A stretch of DNA of 64,000 bases from Liopterus haemorrhoidalis (Eukaryota; Arthropoda; Insecta; Coleoptera; Dytiscidae). Location: contig OZ020617.1 in assembly GCA_963971575.1 (NCBI GenBank), forward strand, positions 36,733,626-36,797,625, written 5' to 3'. The notes beneath the pieces were generated by a model, which ran no database searches, was not told the DNA's origin, and was given only the letters and a program-made list of their open reading frames with translations. The position numbers and the translations under genes are program-made. Within the stretch, counting starts at the first letter, position 1; each line of letters opens with the position of its first letter. Shown in pieces: positions 33,351 to 45,617 of this stretch.

Positions 33351-35827
33351 CTATTATTTAGTCCTACCGTGATGCCAATTTAATAGTAAATAAATGAATA
33401 CTCGACGCCTTCGAGTATAAGAGTATTTAGATTATGTATGTATAAATAAATAATATTTAAATAAAAATAAAATTCTCGTGATTCTACACACCTCCAAAAT
33501 TCTTTATATCGTTGAATTTATCTTTTATTAATCAGTTTACGTCCCCATATAATAATAAATCATTATAATCTGAAAAATAGTTTTTGATATCTTATATAAC
33601 CAATATATCTGACAGTTACAAATACTCTATAACCTGAAACTATAGATTTTGTAAGCATAAGTTGAGATGCAAATTGTTTTGGTGACTCGCTTAATTAACA
33701 GACGACTTTATGCGTTATAACAATGGAAAGACTATTAGATACAACCTGAGAGCAGACTGTCAAGCAGGTACACTTTCCACTGATTGGCCTCTCTCGCCTA
33801 ACAGATGTATTGTAAACGTGACAAATGACTACATGTTTCAATAACCGACAGCTGAAAACGATTGGTTTAATATATATCGTTAGACAGGTATGCCAATAAA
33901 TGTTCTTAATAGAGGATAAAATAGACCTGTAGATAGATTTTTCTATGAATATTGTCTCTGGGTGGAAAACAAAGACGCTAGTTTCTACAACACTTTTTTC
34001 ATTTTCTATATTTACATCATAAATATTTCAAGTTGACTGGAATTGCAACGTTGAGGCCTTTATGTGTTGTTTCTTGGTCCTTGCCCGCGATGTCTTCTGG
34101 GCTGGTCGAACCATACGCGTTAAATGAATACGGTCAGAAGTCCCGTCATCCACACTCACATCTTGTCTAGGTAATTTGCACAACTGGACCGGTACTTAGA
34201 TAGCGCAGGTTACTATGGTAGCGTGGTTACTGACTACCTCTTGACTATGTGAACCAGGAACAGTTTTATTTCCATGTTTTGGATACATCATTCGTTCAGG
34301 CAATTATTCGACACTAATAAAAAATAAACGAATTTTATTTATCAAAACATTTAGAAGTAGTTCAATATACAGCAGTTGACATAGAATAACCAAATTGCAC
34401 ATTCTATGTTTCACATTTAGTAAAATCAGCAACCTTGATGTACTTGACCCCTAACTATGGCCTTGTGACAATATTGAGCAGTTTTTGTACACATTGGCGT
34501 ATTTAATGTTGTAAATTTCGTTTGATTTTGGCAAGAAATAATTATAAATTATTTTACATTTTAAAATTGACATGTCTTTGTAACATAGCTGTTGTTAGTT
34601 AATATCCTGTTTATTAATATTCGACGTACGTTCATTACTTCAATTTTGAGTGCATGAACATTAATGTATTCATTTTATCTCTTGCTAATATTGTCAATCA
34701 TATAGTTTGTTGTTTATATCATTTTATATTTTGATCATGTGTTTTCGAAATTAACGAAAATGAAAAAATAATGGATATCTTTGACGTCATTTGTGCACAT
34801 ATTAATCTAAGACACTCCTGTGGCCAGCTACGTCACTAAACGGTGGCGTTTGAAGTTGTTTAACAATTAATAACTTTCTTATGGAATAAGATATTATTTT
34901 CTTTTTGCTTCATAATATTTTTTGATTGCTATTCTTTGAGGTAGAAATACTAAATTTTATTAATGTAATATCATTCTAACCCAATAAAATTGGGTTTACC
35001 TAAAATGTATCCGGCTGATATTGAACAAGAAGAAAGAAATAGAAAGAAATACTGAGCTTGCCACCGTTTTCTAAATATTGTTACAAATACGGCCTTCTTA
35101 GGTACGACGCCGTCTAATCGTGTCTGGACAACGGTCGTGGACTTCACTAGAAATTTCTAGTATAGTCAAGTCGAGACGAGAGCGAACTGGTCGTAGATAG
35201 AAAGAGTTACAGCTGGACAGACCTCTCGTGGCCGGGCGTGGCTTATGGTGCGCATAGATAGGGCACTATGAAAGACAGTGTCAGATACAGAGAACAGTCA
35301 AAGAAACGAGTTCACATTCTTACACGTGTACATTATATTTATCAGTTAGGTACATCTACAAACACAAGTTTCTCCCATTACAGTCGAACAACAAAACTAT
35401 AGAAACGTAGCTGCTTGATTTAAGTGATTATTGCATCTGACGTTCACTTTGTCGACTTTATTGTTTATTGTTTATTGGCATTTATTGGCCAGAGCACCCC
35501 CGTCCCGCGTCTTTTTCCAAACTCCAGCAATTTCAAGTAGATTGCAAATAATATAGGCTTACAAAAATCAAGAACATTGCTAATTAATTCATTGACTTTG
35601 ATTATTAATAACACGTCCACCTAGTTTGCTTTTTGTCTCCATGAATTTAATATTTAATATATTAATATTAATGTTGCGCTTATGCACTTGACTGTAATAG
35701 CGTGTATAGGAAATAATGCAATTCGCCAAAGTTATATTACCCACTACAAATTTCACGCGCATGTTTCACACCCGGCCACGAGAATCTGTCCGGCTGTACG
35801 CTATGTGCAGTCATTCATTCAATATAA
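33351..35827. other. No gene recognised in 2.5 kb
   Basis: Mostly AT-rich. 35090-35290 is GC-richer (GACGCCGTCTAATCGTGTCT region) but lacks a long frame, and I cannot assign it to an LTR or exon. Confidence 0.45.
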
Positions 35828-36383
35828 AGTTGGTTTTACACAGTTCAATGATAAACAAATTGATCAAGTTTTTTGTCAATTAATTGAAATATTTATTGGT
35901 AACCTTGGGAACAAAAACTTCACTTTACACACATCAATTTATTTATCATTATTTGAAAATTTTTACATTACCAACTGTAAAACATGTTGACATATTTATC
36001 AAAATGAAAATATTGAAAAAATCTTCACAAAATTACGAGCTGTGAACAAAAACAAAAGAACTAACCTAGATTATGATAAATTAGAACGTTTGAGGTTATG
36101 TTAGATTTGAAACTGAAACACAAATAATATGTTTCGAGGCTATGCTACAACTAAACAGCTGGCAATATCTTAACAGATAAAAATATACCTAGAATTCCCT
36201 AAAAAATTAATGAAAAATTGACGAAAAATAGAATGTGTTCTATTTTCAAAATAAATTGATCAATTTTTTGTCAATTAATTGATCAATTAATTGACGAAAT
36301 TTTTACGCTTTACACACATCAATTAATTGAATGTCAACTTTTTCAATTAATTGATCAATTAATTGAATCGTGTAAAACCCACT
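35828..36383. mobile_element. MITE with internal palindromic AATTAATTGATC motifs
   Basis: Left end AGTTGGTTTTACACAGTTCA (35828) mirrors the right end, whose inverse reads AGTGGGTTTTACACGATTCA (36383). CAATTAATTGATCAATTAAT palindromes occur at about 36272-36295 and 36342-36367, and shorter ATTGATCAA forms sit near 35858 and 36255. The flanks look like TAA/TTAA. No coding. Confidence 0.7.
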
Positions 36384-37163
36384 TAAGTTAGTGTTGATTT
36401 ATGCACAAACAATTAACAGTGATCAAGTAAATATTATCATTTACAGATTATCGATTAATAAGTATGGAATAGAGAGTAGTATTTATCCAAACAAAATTAA
36501 CAATTAATATTTTTATTTAGAAATGCGCAGAATTAGGATCTAAGAATGATTTTCACGTTTGTTTATTATTTGTGTTATAGCGACTCACACTTACTGCATA
36601 AATAATTAAAAACAATATTATACATCAAGTAACCTGGATAACAAAATAATTATAATTTTAATTGTTTATCCAAGTAGGCCATGTAACAAATGCTGGTTGC
36701 TATAAATAAAACAGCAGAGTATCATCGTTTTCATTACCTTCGAACAGACATGTTTAATGTATCAGAGAGACATTTTAATAAAGAATATTATAATCAAAGA
36801 TATATTTATTAATTTCAACCTTCACTCAGTGTTACGACAAGCCTAGTAAATACCACATCTGGTACATACTAAAGTGTTTTTGTTTGAAATGACGTACCAA
36901 ATCACTAAGAACAAAATTGTCAATTTCCATATTTATACATATTTTTTTCCTGAAACATGTATGTTTTAACAGTTTGTAAACAACGATGACATGAGACTTC
37001 ATAACCAATTAGTTATTAGCATAGATGCGTACTTGTTGCGCATTACTGTTAAAAATCTCAAAATTAAAGTAGAAAGTTAAAAGTTAGGCATCTTTTAATT
37101 CTTCACTGATAATCGATAATTGTATCCATAAAAGCACCTATTGAAAACATGAGTTCATACCAG
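36384..37163. other. No recognised feature
   Basis: Plain AT-rich DNA without inverted ends or coding signal that I can see. Confidence 0.55.
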
Positions 37164-37215
37164 TGGCGGCTAGTACATAAGAGCTGTAGAGCTGGAACAC
37201 CCCCTAAATTAAATA
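37164..37215 (+). mobile_element. Solo hAT-type end (CAGTGGCGGCTAG)
   Basis: CAGTGGCGGCTAGTACATAA followed by CACCCCCTAAAT is the left-end structure of CAGTGGCG-class hAT elements, as at 27088. No matching right end with a duplicated octamer was found, so the element is probably truncated. Confidence 0.5.
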
Positions 37216-37756
37216 AATTTAAACATAACAGACATTTATAATTTCTTTCCATTCTGTCTCGTTTTCTACATTCACTTAATTTTTAATTAAAAACTGTCAC
37301 TAATGTCGTGTGTCGTGCGTAAAACAAGTAATTTGTCTACAAATTATGATGTACAATGAGGATACATACTATGAATGAAGTGCTGCACATATTGTTAGTT
37401 CCAGTTGCTAAGACAATGCGGCTGTTTGAATTGTGAGGGGGTAATAGGTGAAAAGACACACTTGAAGCTGTAGTCGTTTGCAGTTAAAAGCATGCGAAGT
37501 GGACATTTGATTACATTTATTTTTGTATTTTTAATATTTCATTCTTTTTTTATAGAGTTGTGTGCATAAAAAAATTTCTGTGATTCAAATTCTTTCAAAA
37601 AGATATTATTTCTTAGAGAATATGAAGAACAAAAGATGAATATTTCAAATGCAAAAATAAGAATTCTGTATACCACAAACTCTGAACACTCTGCACGTAA
37701 AAAATAATTTTCTTTTACATACTTCACTTTTAAATCATAAAATGTAATACAATTTT

Positions 37757-38447
37757 TGTTAAATTCGGAACCCTGCAATGTTTCCAGACGGAAACATTGA
37801 CCAGGTTCCTGCTTTGAGGAGGACGTTCGCAACGCTCGTAAGGCAGGACTGGATGAAAAACGCGAAATAAAGCGAATGGACTTTATTGGGCGCAATCTCA
37901 CGCGATTGCAGAATGTTGGAGATTGGATTGGATATATACAGATTGCTAGACTTACCTAGTGGTTGAAACGTCACGTAGCAAAGGGACGCGTTTGAGATGC
38001 TGTAGCTTCGTAATACACCAGGTCTGGAATGGAAAGTTTGGACACCCAGCCACGATTGATTTCACTAATCCACACCATATATTCGCGAAATATACTCACA
38101 CACGAATATGAATGCATGCGTAAAATGCATTCACGACAAAAAATCAGAATAAACGAATTGAGGTAGTTCAGGACTAATTCTACCTCTGCGTAAAGATGCA
38201 CGATACTAAGAGCTCAAATGCTGCGGAAACTGAAAATGAACGACTAAAATACACTAAGACACGAGACGAATGTATATGCAACATAAATTCGTGAACTGCA
38301 ACACTGTAGGTAACCTGAACGCAGTCGCGTACAGCCAGAACTGAGTATAAAAATTAACGCGACACAGATGGTTCTACTGTTAAAAATAATGTTGTATTGA
38401 GAACCCCTCCAAATAAATATTAATAATTCGCGCGACTGGCGCGAACA
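37757..38447 (-). mobile_element. Solo LTR copy 1 (minus)
   Basis: On the minus strand this 691-bp unit starts TGTTCGCGCCAGTCGCGCGA at 38447 and ends GGTTCCGAATTTAACA at 37757. It is collinear over its full length with 49894-50600 in the opposite orientation. It contains CCCAATAAAG, a likely poly(A) signal, and TGTGTGAGTATATTTCG upstream. Flanks ATTTT and ATTAT differ at one base, fitting a decayed 5-bp duplication. No gag or pol is next to it, so this is a solo LTR of an LTR retrotransposon. Confidence 0.75.
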
Positions 38448-38482
38448 ATTATATTTTATATGATTTTATTTGCAAACTTATA

Positions 38483-38522
38483 GTCCCGAGAAGCAATGGT
38501 TAGTCCGATTGCTTCTCGGGAC
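38483..38522. repeat. Perfect 15-bp hairpin
   Basis: GTCCCGAGAAGCAAT (38483-38497) and ATTGCTTCTCGGGAC (38508-38522) are exact complements around a 10-base loop. It lies 36 bases beyond the solo LTR start. GC-rich arms in AT-rich DNA make chance unlikely. No gene is associated. Confidence 0.8.
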
Positions 38523-39114
38523 ATGGTGTGGCAGAACCATAACTCAGCCAAACAACAATTGAGTTTAAACCTCATCAGTTATAACCCTACTATACGTAGC
38601 TATTTTTTTATATCTAACTTAATCATTATTAAGTTATTGACTTTCACGAAAGAAAACGATACTTCTCGTTGCAGAATCTCCATTAGAGATTCCTCCGAAG
38701 CGCCGATGGTTCATATTATAATTGCTCATTCATAAATTTTGATCGGTATTTGTTAATTGGTTGTACATAAATCCACACTCAGTTGAGTTAAGGCGTGTTA
38801 TTAATTCGTCAGTGAGATTATACCAGTGGTTGCAGAAAATTTCTGAGTACAACAAAATGTTTATTGAGCGTTTATAAACCCAGAGATTTACATTTTTACA
38901 CCATTTGGAATAATTTACCACGATTTCCTGACCCCTGGTGTAAAGGGTAATAAACCAAAGAGTTTAAATGTAGAGTAGCTGTGGTTATAAGTATGGCGAC
39001 TAGTAATACTGATTATTTGAGTATTATTATTGTACTATTGTACCAGTTAGTGTATAGTCCAATATTTAGATATATCAATATAATAAATCATAACAAAATT
39101 TTATTTTTTATTGT
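38523..39114. other. No recognised feature
   Basis: Nothing beyond short chance open frames between the 15-bp hairpin and MITE B copy 2. Confidence 0.55.
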
Positions 39115-39418
39115 TATAAGCTGTTGTTCACTTTTGTAAAAACAAAGTAAGAAGAAATTTTTATTTCAGTAGTTTGCACCTTTGAAATTGTGTGTCATGT
39201 AGGTATTAAAAAATGTCACTTTTTTAAAATGTCGATCCATTTGTCATATGTTATAATTAAAAATGATATCTTAATTATAATGATCATAACCTATAAACCT
39301 AAATCCGGTTGTACAGCGTAAGGAATATTTTTAATTGACATTTAAAGTCAGTAGTACACTATAAAAGTAACCAAAATAACCAGATCTCGTTTCTCCTTAC
39401 TAAAGTGAACCGCTTATA
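39115..39418. mobile_element. MITE B copy 2 (inverted relative to copy 1)
   Basis: TATAAGCTGTTGTTCACTTT at 39115 pairs with AAAGTGAACCGCTTATA ending 39418. The interior is the reverse complement of 3581-3800 plus 4194-4226, without MITE C. TA flanks are compatible with a Tc1/mariner target. No coding. Confidence 0.75.
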
Positions 39419-40213
39419 CTTTGTTTTATTTTTTAGTTAACAATATATCGTACAAATCTTGTCAAATATCGTAGAATATAGAAAATTGTAGCAAAAGAAA
39501 ACTTTGATAATGGAATTAAACAAAAGTGTTTTTATTATAATACTAATAGCAATTGTCAAGAACATATTTATAGATGCTGATTCTTCTTTTTTGGGAAATT
39601 CTATACAAACATTTATTTATTCAGCATCATGAGTAAATGGAAATTTGAAGGGGAAAAGTTTTTCCAAATGAAAATCTTAGGAAAATACGAGGGTCGAATA
39701 CAATAGTGGACTATCTGTTGTGCGTTCCAAAGTATTGTATTTCACCCTTCTTACTTTCCTGTACAAACGTATCGTTCTCTGTATTTCTGTTGTATCTCAC
39801 TGCAAGAAATGAGAAATCAGTGAAATGAGAAACATGTCCTTGAACAATAGACGCAATTTAGATTTTATCAATATTTTGAAAACGGTTCTATTCAAATTTT
39901 TGTAATGATGTTCATAATAAATCAAAGTGCATAGAGTAAATAAGTGCAGAGAAATAGGCCAAAATTATCATTATAAAATACAGTAAACATATAACCTTCA
40001 ACCTTTTTTTTCAAAAAAAGAATCTTGAGCAGAGGTTTTTTTATGCCTTCTATATTTTCGATCTTTTATTTCTTCATGTAGGAGTATTAATGAATGATAT
40101 TTTAAAACATTGTGCACGGTTCTATTATATTTATTGGATAGATGAATTGACGGCTCGATGAGAGGACAACTATCCATTTACTTGTACTTATCTATCGATA
40201 TGGTAAATAAGTA
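39419..40213. other. No recognised feature
   Basis: AT-rich DNA between MITE B copy 2 and an RT scrap. Confidence 0.55.
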
Positions 40214-40350
40214 AATAGGAGGACAAAAATAAGAAACCTTCTGTTCACCGATGACACCCTTCTTATTGCTGGAAGTGATGAGGCTGAAGACTACTAGTGC
40301 AGATAACAGATTTAAAATAAACTGCACTAAGACAAGAAAAAAACTAATTA
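40214..40350 (+). pseudogene. LINE reverse transcriptase catalytic-motif fragment
   Basis: NLLFTDDTLLIAGSDEAED followed by INCTKTRKK matches the YADDTxLLA block and the downstream KINxxKTK block of LINE RTs. The expected Tyr/Phe-Ala before DD reads Phe-Thr. Very short and broken after the Asp-Tyr. Confidence 0.6.
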
Positions 40351-40548
40351 ATAAAATAAATTAAAAAAAACAATATTATTTTCAGAACTGGTGTTTTATT
40401 GGGTGTCGGTCGGTATAAAAAAGCACTGTTGGTCAAATATTTAAAATTATTTTATTGCTGTTTGCTGACTAGTTTCGGTTACATTCTGAACCATTCACAA
40501 AGCTAACTTGAATAAAATAATTTTAAATATTTGAAAAACTGTGTTTTT

Positions 40549-41905
40549 AGGGTTTTGTAGGTATGACCAAAAAACGCTTATCTGTCTGTCTGTCGGTTCG
40601 GTAAAAATTGTAGCCAAACGGCTAAACCTATTGAGTTGAAATTTGGCATGCTTATACAATTCCTTGAGCCGCACATAGGAAAAATACTATAACATATAAA
40701 AAACATATCCCCCTAAAAAAATAAGCAAATATGTGCTCATCGAAAAAAAAAATATTTTTTTAAAATTCTGAGTAAGGTATCAAATGAAAGCTCTTAGTAC
40801 GTGGATGAACGATCAAAATTTTATTTTTGCATAATATAATATTATTACGCGTTTTTTGCCAAAATTGTGCAAAATTTTTTTTTGTCCCACACCGTGTAGC
40901 CCAGATGGTTTAATCTAAAAATCTGAAAAAATTCTGAGTAATATATATTGGTGTGAACCGGAATAATACAACAGGAATTTTTGATTAGATTATGTTTTCG
41001 GAAAGTAACGCATTTTTTGGGTTTTTTTGGTTGACGATATACAAAAGTTTTAGTTACGTAACATACTATACTAGAAGGCGTATCCTGATCCAATGGCTAG
41101 CTTGCTCGCCTGCTACGCAGCAAACTAGGGTTTGCTCCTGGGTAGAGGAGACAATTTTTATATTGTTTTTTTTTTTCATTTTTATTTTCTTTAAATTCTA
41201 GTTATATTTTGGCAAATTTTAATTTTGAAAAGTGTAAATTTAATAACCAGTTGGAATTGTTGGAATTATATTTTTATTCTATGTGTCCTGTATACGAAAC
41301 CAGAGAGGTGGAGCATATGACTTAAATCAACCAATGGAAGCCATAGGCGCAATTTTCAAAATCCTAATGAACCTTGCTATATAAAAAAAAAATACCGTAC
41401 ATATTTACAAACCTAAATAATGGTATTAGTTATTTGAATTAAAATTGAAAAAAAAATATTTTAACATAAAATTTGTTTTTAAAGCTCATAGATTAACAGA
41501 CGATAAACATAGCTCAGGAACACCGCCCACTCGCTGGACTTATGACTTGAAGCGTATAGTGACCTGGCTACAAGAAGCACAAAACAGAGAAATTTGGAAA
41601 TTTTCAAGGAATGCCTATATCCCGCAAAAAATTTGAACGGGTGAAGGATGATGGTGATGCTGAAGATATATTTCTTCCTAATCATTGTGGCGAGCCAGTG
41701 GTTTAACGTGAACATCTCGAAATGCTTACTGTACAATTTATATAATTTTGATGACACTGTTCATATGAGAGATGACGAAGACTACATGGTAGTCGAGTAA
41801 AAACATCAAAATTTATGATTTTTAATAAACTCACAATTAGTTATCACTAAATACCTACAAAATCCCGAAATATGTAAAAACTCACACCACATCTATTTCT
41901 AAGTA
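40549..41905 (+). repeat. Family R copy 4
   Basis: Begins at 40549 with AGGGTTTTGTAGGTATGACC, a TCTGTCTGTCTG run, and AAATTGTAGCCAAACGGCTA. The central part matches copies 1 and 2. The tRNA-like region reads TGGCTAGCTTG (41094-41104) and GGTTTGCTCCT (41129-41139), resembling A and B boxes. The 3' part matches copy 1 to about 41470 (AAATAATGGTATTAG, then TAACATAAAATTTGTTTT). The palindromic end returns at 41838-41905, after a LINE fragment insertion. Confidence 0.7.
41475..41640 (+). pseudogene. LINE C-terminal scrap inside R copy 4
   Basis: The reading SGTPPTRWTYDLKRIVTWLQ then EAQNREIWK and NAYIPQ matches the RPPTRWxDDLKRI...AYVQQ end of RTE/Jockey-type LINE ORF2. It separates the body of R copy 4 from its palindromic terminus. 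Confidence 0.6.
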
Positions 41906-42055
41906 TTATCTGTATCAGTGTATCTGTGCACATCATGTATTTTTTATTGTTTTACTGGTCATTATTGGACATTTTTAGACCATATTAGCAAGTAACGTGT
42001 ATTTGTAGCCATAAAGTTTCAGCTTTGGTTTTAATGTTGTTTTTCTTTGTTTCAG

Positions 42056-42126
42056 GTGAGCTTGTAACTGTTGGATCTTCATTTGAGATGCCTTTGTAGA
42101 ACACATATTTGGAACATTGTAAGCTT
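42056..42126 (+). CDS. Candidate terminal host exon or recursive splice site
   Basis: GTTGTTTTTCTTTGTTTCAG ending at 42055 is a strong acceptor. Starting in phase 1 (GT then GAG) the reading is ELVTVGSSFEMPL then TAG at 42097-42099. The single base left by the 23822-23935 exon plus GT makes Ser, so the two join in frame. A second donor-like CTT|GTAAGTAC lies at 42127. Alternatively CAG|GTGAGC is a ratchet point for recursive splicing of a long intron. The protein is not recognised. Confidence 0.35.
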
Positions 42127-43820
42127 GTAAGTACTTTGACCTCCACAGGCGTTAGTGATCATCAATATGATTTGAAGGAGTCTGCGATCGAAGCGTTATA
42201 CAGTGTGTATCAATACAATATTTAATTTCAAGAATTGATTAATGAGTAAGGTAAATCACTCATAATGCAGTTATCACATTGACAACTAAATTAATTATTT
42301 ACTCACTGTCATGATCAAATTTTTTGTTATGATGAAACTAAAATCAGGATTGAGATTTGATTTCTTCACTCTTATTGTTGGCATTTAGTGTTTATACATT
42401 GTACAGTTACAATAATTACAATTATATATTTGTATTTTTTCGCTAACATGAGATACTCGTGAATGTTTTGGTGTATCTACTCAGTCAGCCAATGATTGTA
42501 AAAGAAGAAATGTTTTACTTACATCGAAAATGGTAGATGGTATGATTTTTCAATGTTTAGCAGAAAAAAGCTGTGTAGAACAAAATAAGGTCAATAGGAA
42601 TATGATTTTTCTCGAAAATGCGTCGTATTAGCAAGTTTCTAAGTAATTTTTTATGATTAAAGTTTACCCATAGAATCAAATGGTAGTATGAAAATTCCCG
42701 AAACAAACCAGAAGTACATTCGAATTTCAATACTGGTATTTGATTCTTTGGGCAAACTTTAGATACCAAAATTTTTATTTGTCATATTTTTGGCAAAATT
42801 TTCAAGATAGATTTTTCAAAAATCTCATGCTAAAATGAGATTTCGGAATCAGGGATTCAAGTGCGAGGCGTGAGTTATCTAGGGTTCAGCATTAAGTGAA
42901 TTCAATGATATAGTTTAGTACTTACCAACCGACGGATGGGCCATCTTGTGGTTGATCTCAATTGTTTTTTACACTTGAATTTAATGTAAGGAGTTGCACC
43001 ACATTCAATAAAAATCGATTCAGAATTAAGTTTGAGTTTATTAACACAAAATGTAAATATATTTGAAAAGTAAAAGTAACAGAATTTAATGTTAGGTTAG
43101 AATGAATCTTATAGATTACCGGATAATTGACCAAGAGTATACCTCAAGAATTCAGAGTTACCGCATGCTAGTCGCGTACCGTACTGACGCTATCTATTTA
43201 TCTAATCTAACTAATCTGATCCCGTATTCTAAGTTTAAAGAAGTTTATATACCAAGTATAACAATATTCGAGGAAATGACAATGTTTAAAAATTTTAATG
43301 TATTAAATTTTTCTATTATCACTTAAATTTAGAATAAAACAAAGAAACATTGAGTAATGCACAATTCTAATAATTTTCAAACCCTAAAATGTTAACAAAT
43401 GAAATTAAATGCATAATGGATTGACCTCTGAATTTTTAAATGTTTTGTCAAGGTCATCTAAGAGTTTAGAGGTATATAGGATGACAAGAAGAACAGGCGT
43501 TTTCATTAGCATCACTTTAGTTATTTCTTCTTAGTGCATTGTTGATTTATCCTTATTTTTAATATATTTATTGCTGCATGTCTTGCCATTTCTGGATGCC
43601 TCGGTATTTTGGATGTACCTGTTAGTACTACTTAAACTTATTTTGAAAATAGGAACTCGATGTTTACTTTTTTTATAACTACAGCACCAGTGACCTCTGT
43701 CATGTTAAAACAACACTGCGAAATTCTGCAAAACTTTCAATAAATATATGAATAGATATGTCTGCAGAAAGAAGAAGGTTGCAAGGAGCTGCCATTTTAA
43801 GAAGCGGACTTATTTCAAAA
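42127..43820. other. No gene recognised
   Basis: AT-rich. If the exon at 42056 is real, its 3' UTR would lie here. CAATAAAAATCG near 43008 is the first clear poly(A)-signal-like hexamer noticed. Confidence 0.4.
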
Positions 43821-43984
43821 TACAGTAAAACCTCGATTATCCGGACCTCAATTATCCGAATTTTCGATTATCCATATTATTTTAAACGAGGAAATTATTT
43901 TAAGAATTTGCTGTGTTACGCCGTTGTGTATCGGTTTTCACATCATGACTTGTCTGGACGTGCGATTTAAATATTTTCTTTTAA

Positions 43985-44658
43985 CCCTTTCAGCCTTGAC
44001 GGCCGCATATGTGTACATGCCTTTCATACACCAAAAACTAATAGTACAATAAAATTAATCACAACCTTAATGGTCACATGCTCAGATTCGTCACAAGACT
44101 TAATAGTGACATCTATGAACTACAAACTGCAATTTTTCCATATATTATGTTTACACGTATATGTTGACGTCTTACCGAGGTGCTAGTATGGACAAGTTGG
44201 TTTACTTTTTGATTATTTTTTTATATGAAACGTTTACTTTTAACCGTCTTTTTTTTGCTTAAATTTATAATACAATACTTTGTTAGTGATATAGTATCAA
44301 TTTGATCTCAATTATTAAAATTTGCATGGAATATTTCTATAAAGGAACTTGATGTACACATGTGAGTACATCAGGTTCGAAATCATATTTAGAAAAGTGG
44401 TCACATATGTGGACATCGATAATTTTCTATCAGGACGTACAAAAACCAAAATATCCAATGAAGATAATCAATTGTTAATCAAAGATTAACATTAGAAAAC
44501 TATGTTTTTTTTTTTATAATTGAATGTAAAAACAATTGCATTTCTATGTTAGGCGAATATCTGAAATTTTGTTGTTTTCTGACCTGATGTACTCAAAAGT
44601 TACCATTTGATTAAAAACAAATTTTTACTCAAGGCAAAAATTTCCAGGGCCGAAAGGG
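43985..44658. mobile_element. piggyBac-like MITE with TTAA duplication
   Basis: Ends CCCTTTCAGCC (43985) and GGCCGAAAGGG (ending 44658) are inverted with one mismatch and flanked by TTAA (43981-43984 and 44659-44662), the hallmark of piggyBac-type insertion. Inside are repeated TGTACA/GTACAT motifs in both orientations (near 44012, 44355 and 44587). 674 bp, no coding. Confidence 0.8.
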
Positions 44659-44988
44659 TTAATATTACTGATATGTCAAAAAACGTGTTGTACTATTTTT
44701 AAAAGACAAATTAGATATCATCAGTGCATTGAAATGAGGTAACTCAGGACGTACTTGGTCTGATAAATATGGCGTCTACTAAAAAACAAAGTGAAAAAAT
44801 TACACAGTTTACTGAACGTATATACAGGGTGTTTGTTTGAAATGAAGCACCCCGAAAATCTCCTTTATTTGTAAAGATTCAAAAAATCTTCAGAACAAAA
44901 GTTAAACTAGACAAAAAGGCTCATCTAAAGGTTACTATAAGAATTCTGAGGCACTTCCGGTTTCACCGGAAATGATGTCAACTTTTGA

Positions 44989-45550
44989 TCTAGCATAGGG
45001 AATCGATAATTTTATATTTTTTTCCTAAAAGTACATTAAATTAGCTTTACAGTGACACCAAAAAGTCATATTTTTATGTTAACCATTTCAAAATGGTGAC
45101 CATTTATTTACAAAATAATAATCAACATAAGTTTTACAAAGTTGAACGTAGCAAGCTTTGAAAACAATACAAAAAGAAACAAAATATCCCTAAAATAAAT
45201 TGTTCTAACTAGTTATTATATGAAATAACATGAAATAACTTAAATTTTTATTTTTCAATTAAATGTTTATAAATAACAAGAGTTCAATAGTTGTAAAATA
45301 ATTGTAAAAAGAAATAGTTTTTTTTTTTTCTAAATAGTCAAATAGTTTATTTTAGAGATATTTTGTTTCTTTTTTTATTGTTTTTAAAGCTTGCTACTTT
45401 GTAAAACTTATGTTGATTATTATTTTGTAAATAAATGGTCGCCATTTTGAAATGGTTAACATAAAAATATGATTTTTTGGTGTCATTGTAAAGCTAATTT
45501 AATGTACTTTTAGGAAAAAAATATAAAATTAATCGATTCCCTATGCTAGA
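44989..45550. mobile_element. Large foldback, arms of about 205-212 bp
   Basis: Bases 44989-45200 (starting TCTAGCATAGGGAATCGATA) are near-complementary to 45346-45550 along their length, including AACCATTTCAAAATGG and AAGCTTTGAAAACAATA segments. A 145-bp AT-rich spacer separates the arms. To the left, TACAGGGTGTTTGTTTGAAA at about 44824 looks like a transposon end, but it has no partner on the right, so the foldback may be a truncated larger element. Confidence 0.8.
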
Positions 45551-45617
45551 CCGAATTTTTCGTTATCCGGATTACCTTCATCCCCGACCTAGCCCGGATA
45601 ATCGAGGTTCTACTGTA

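Larger units (their letters stand above)
43823..45615. mobile_element. Pogo/Tigger-like element, decayed and invaded
   Basis: Ends CAGTAAAACCTCGATTATCC (43823) and its near-inverse ending 45615 (CAGTAGAACCTCGATTATCC when inverted) are flanked by TA (43821-43822, 45616-45617). Subterminal ATTATCCGAATTTTCG copies occur on both sides. This end sequence and TA target are those of pogo/Tigger elements. No DDE transposase coding remains. Most of the interior consists of two other elements (43985-44658 and 44989-45550). Confidence 0.85.

Noticed and set aside
41090..41145. Possible functional tRNA gene
   Set aside because: A and B boxes are imperfect, spacing is short, no acceptor stem pairs, and the same module recurs inside other R copies. 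It is a repeat, not a tRNA gene.
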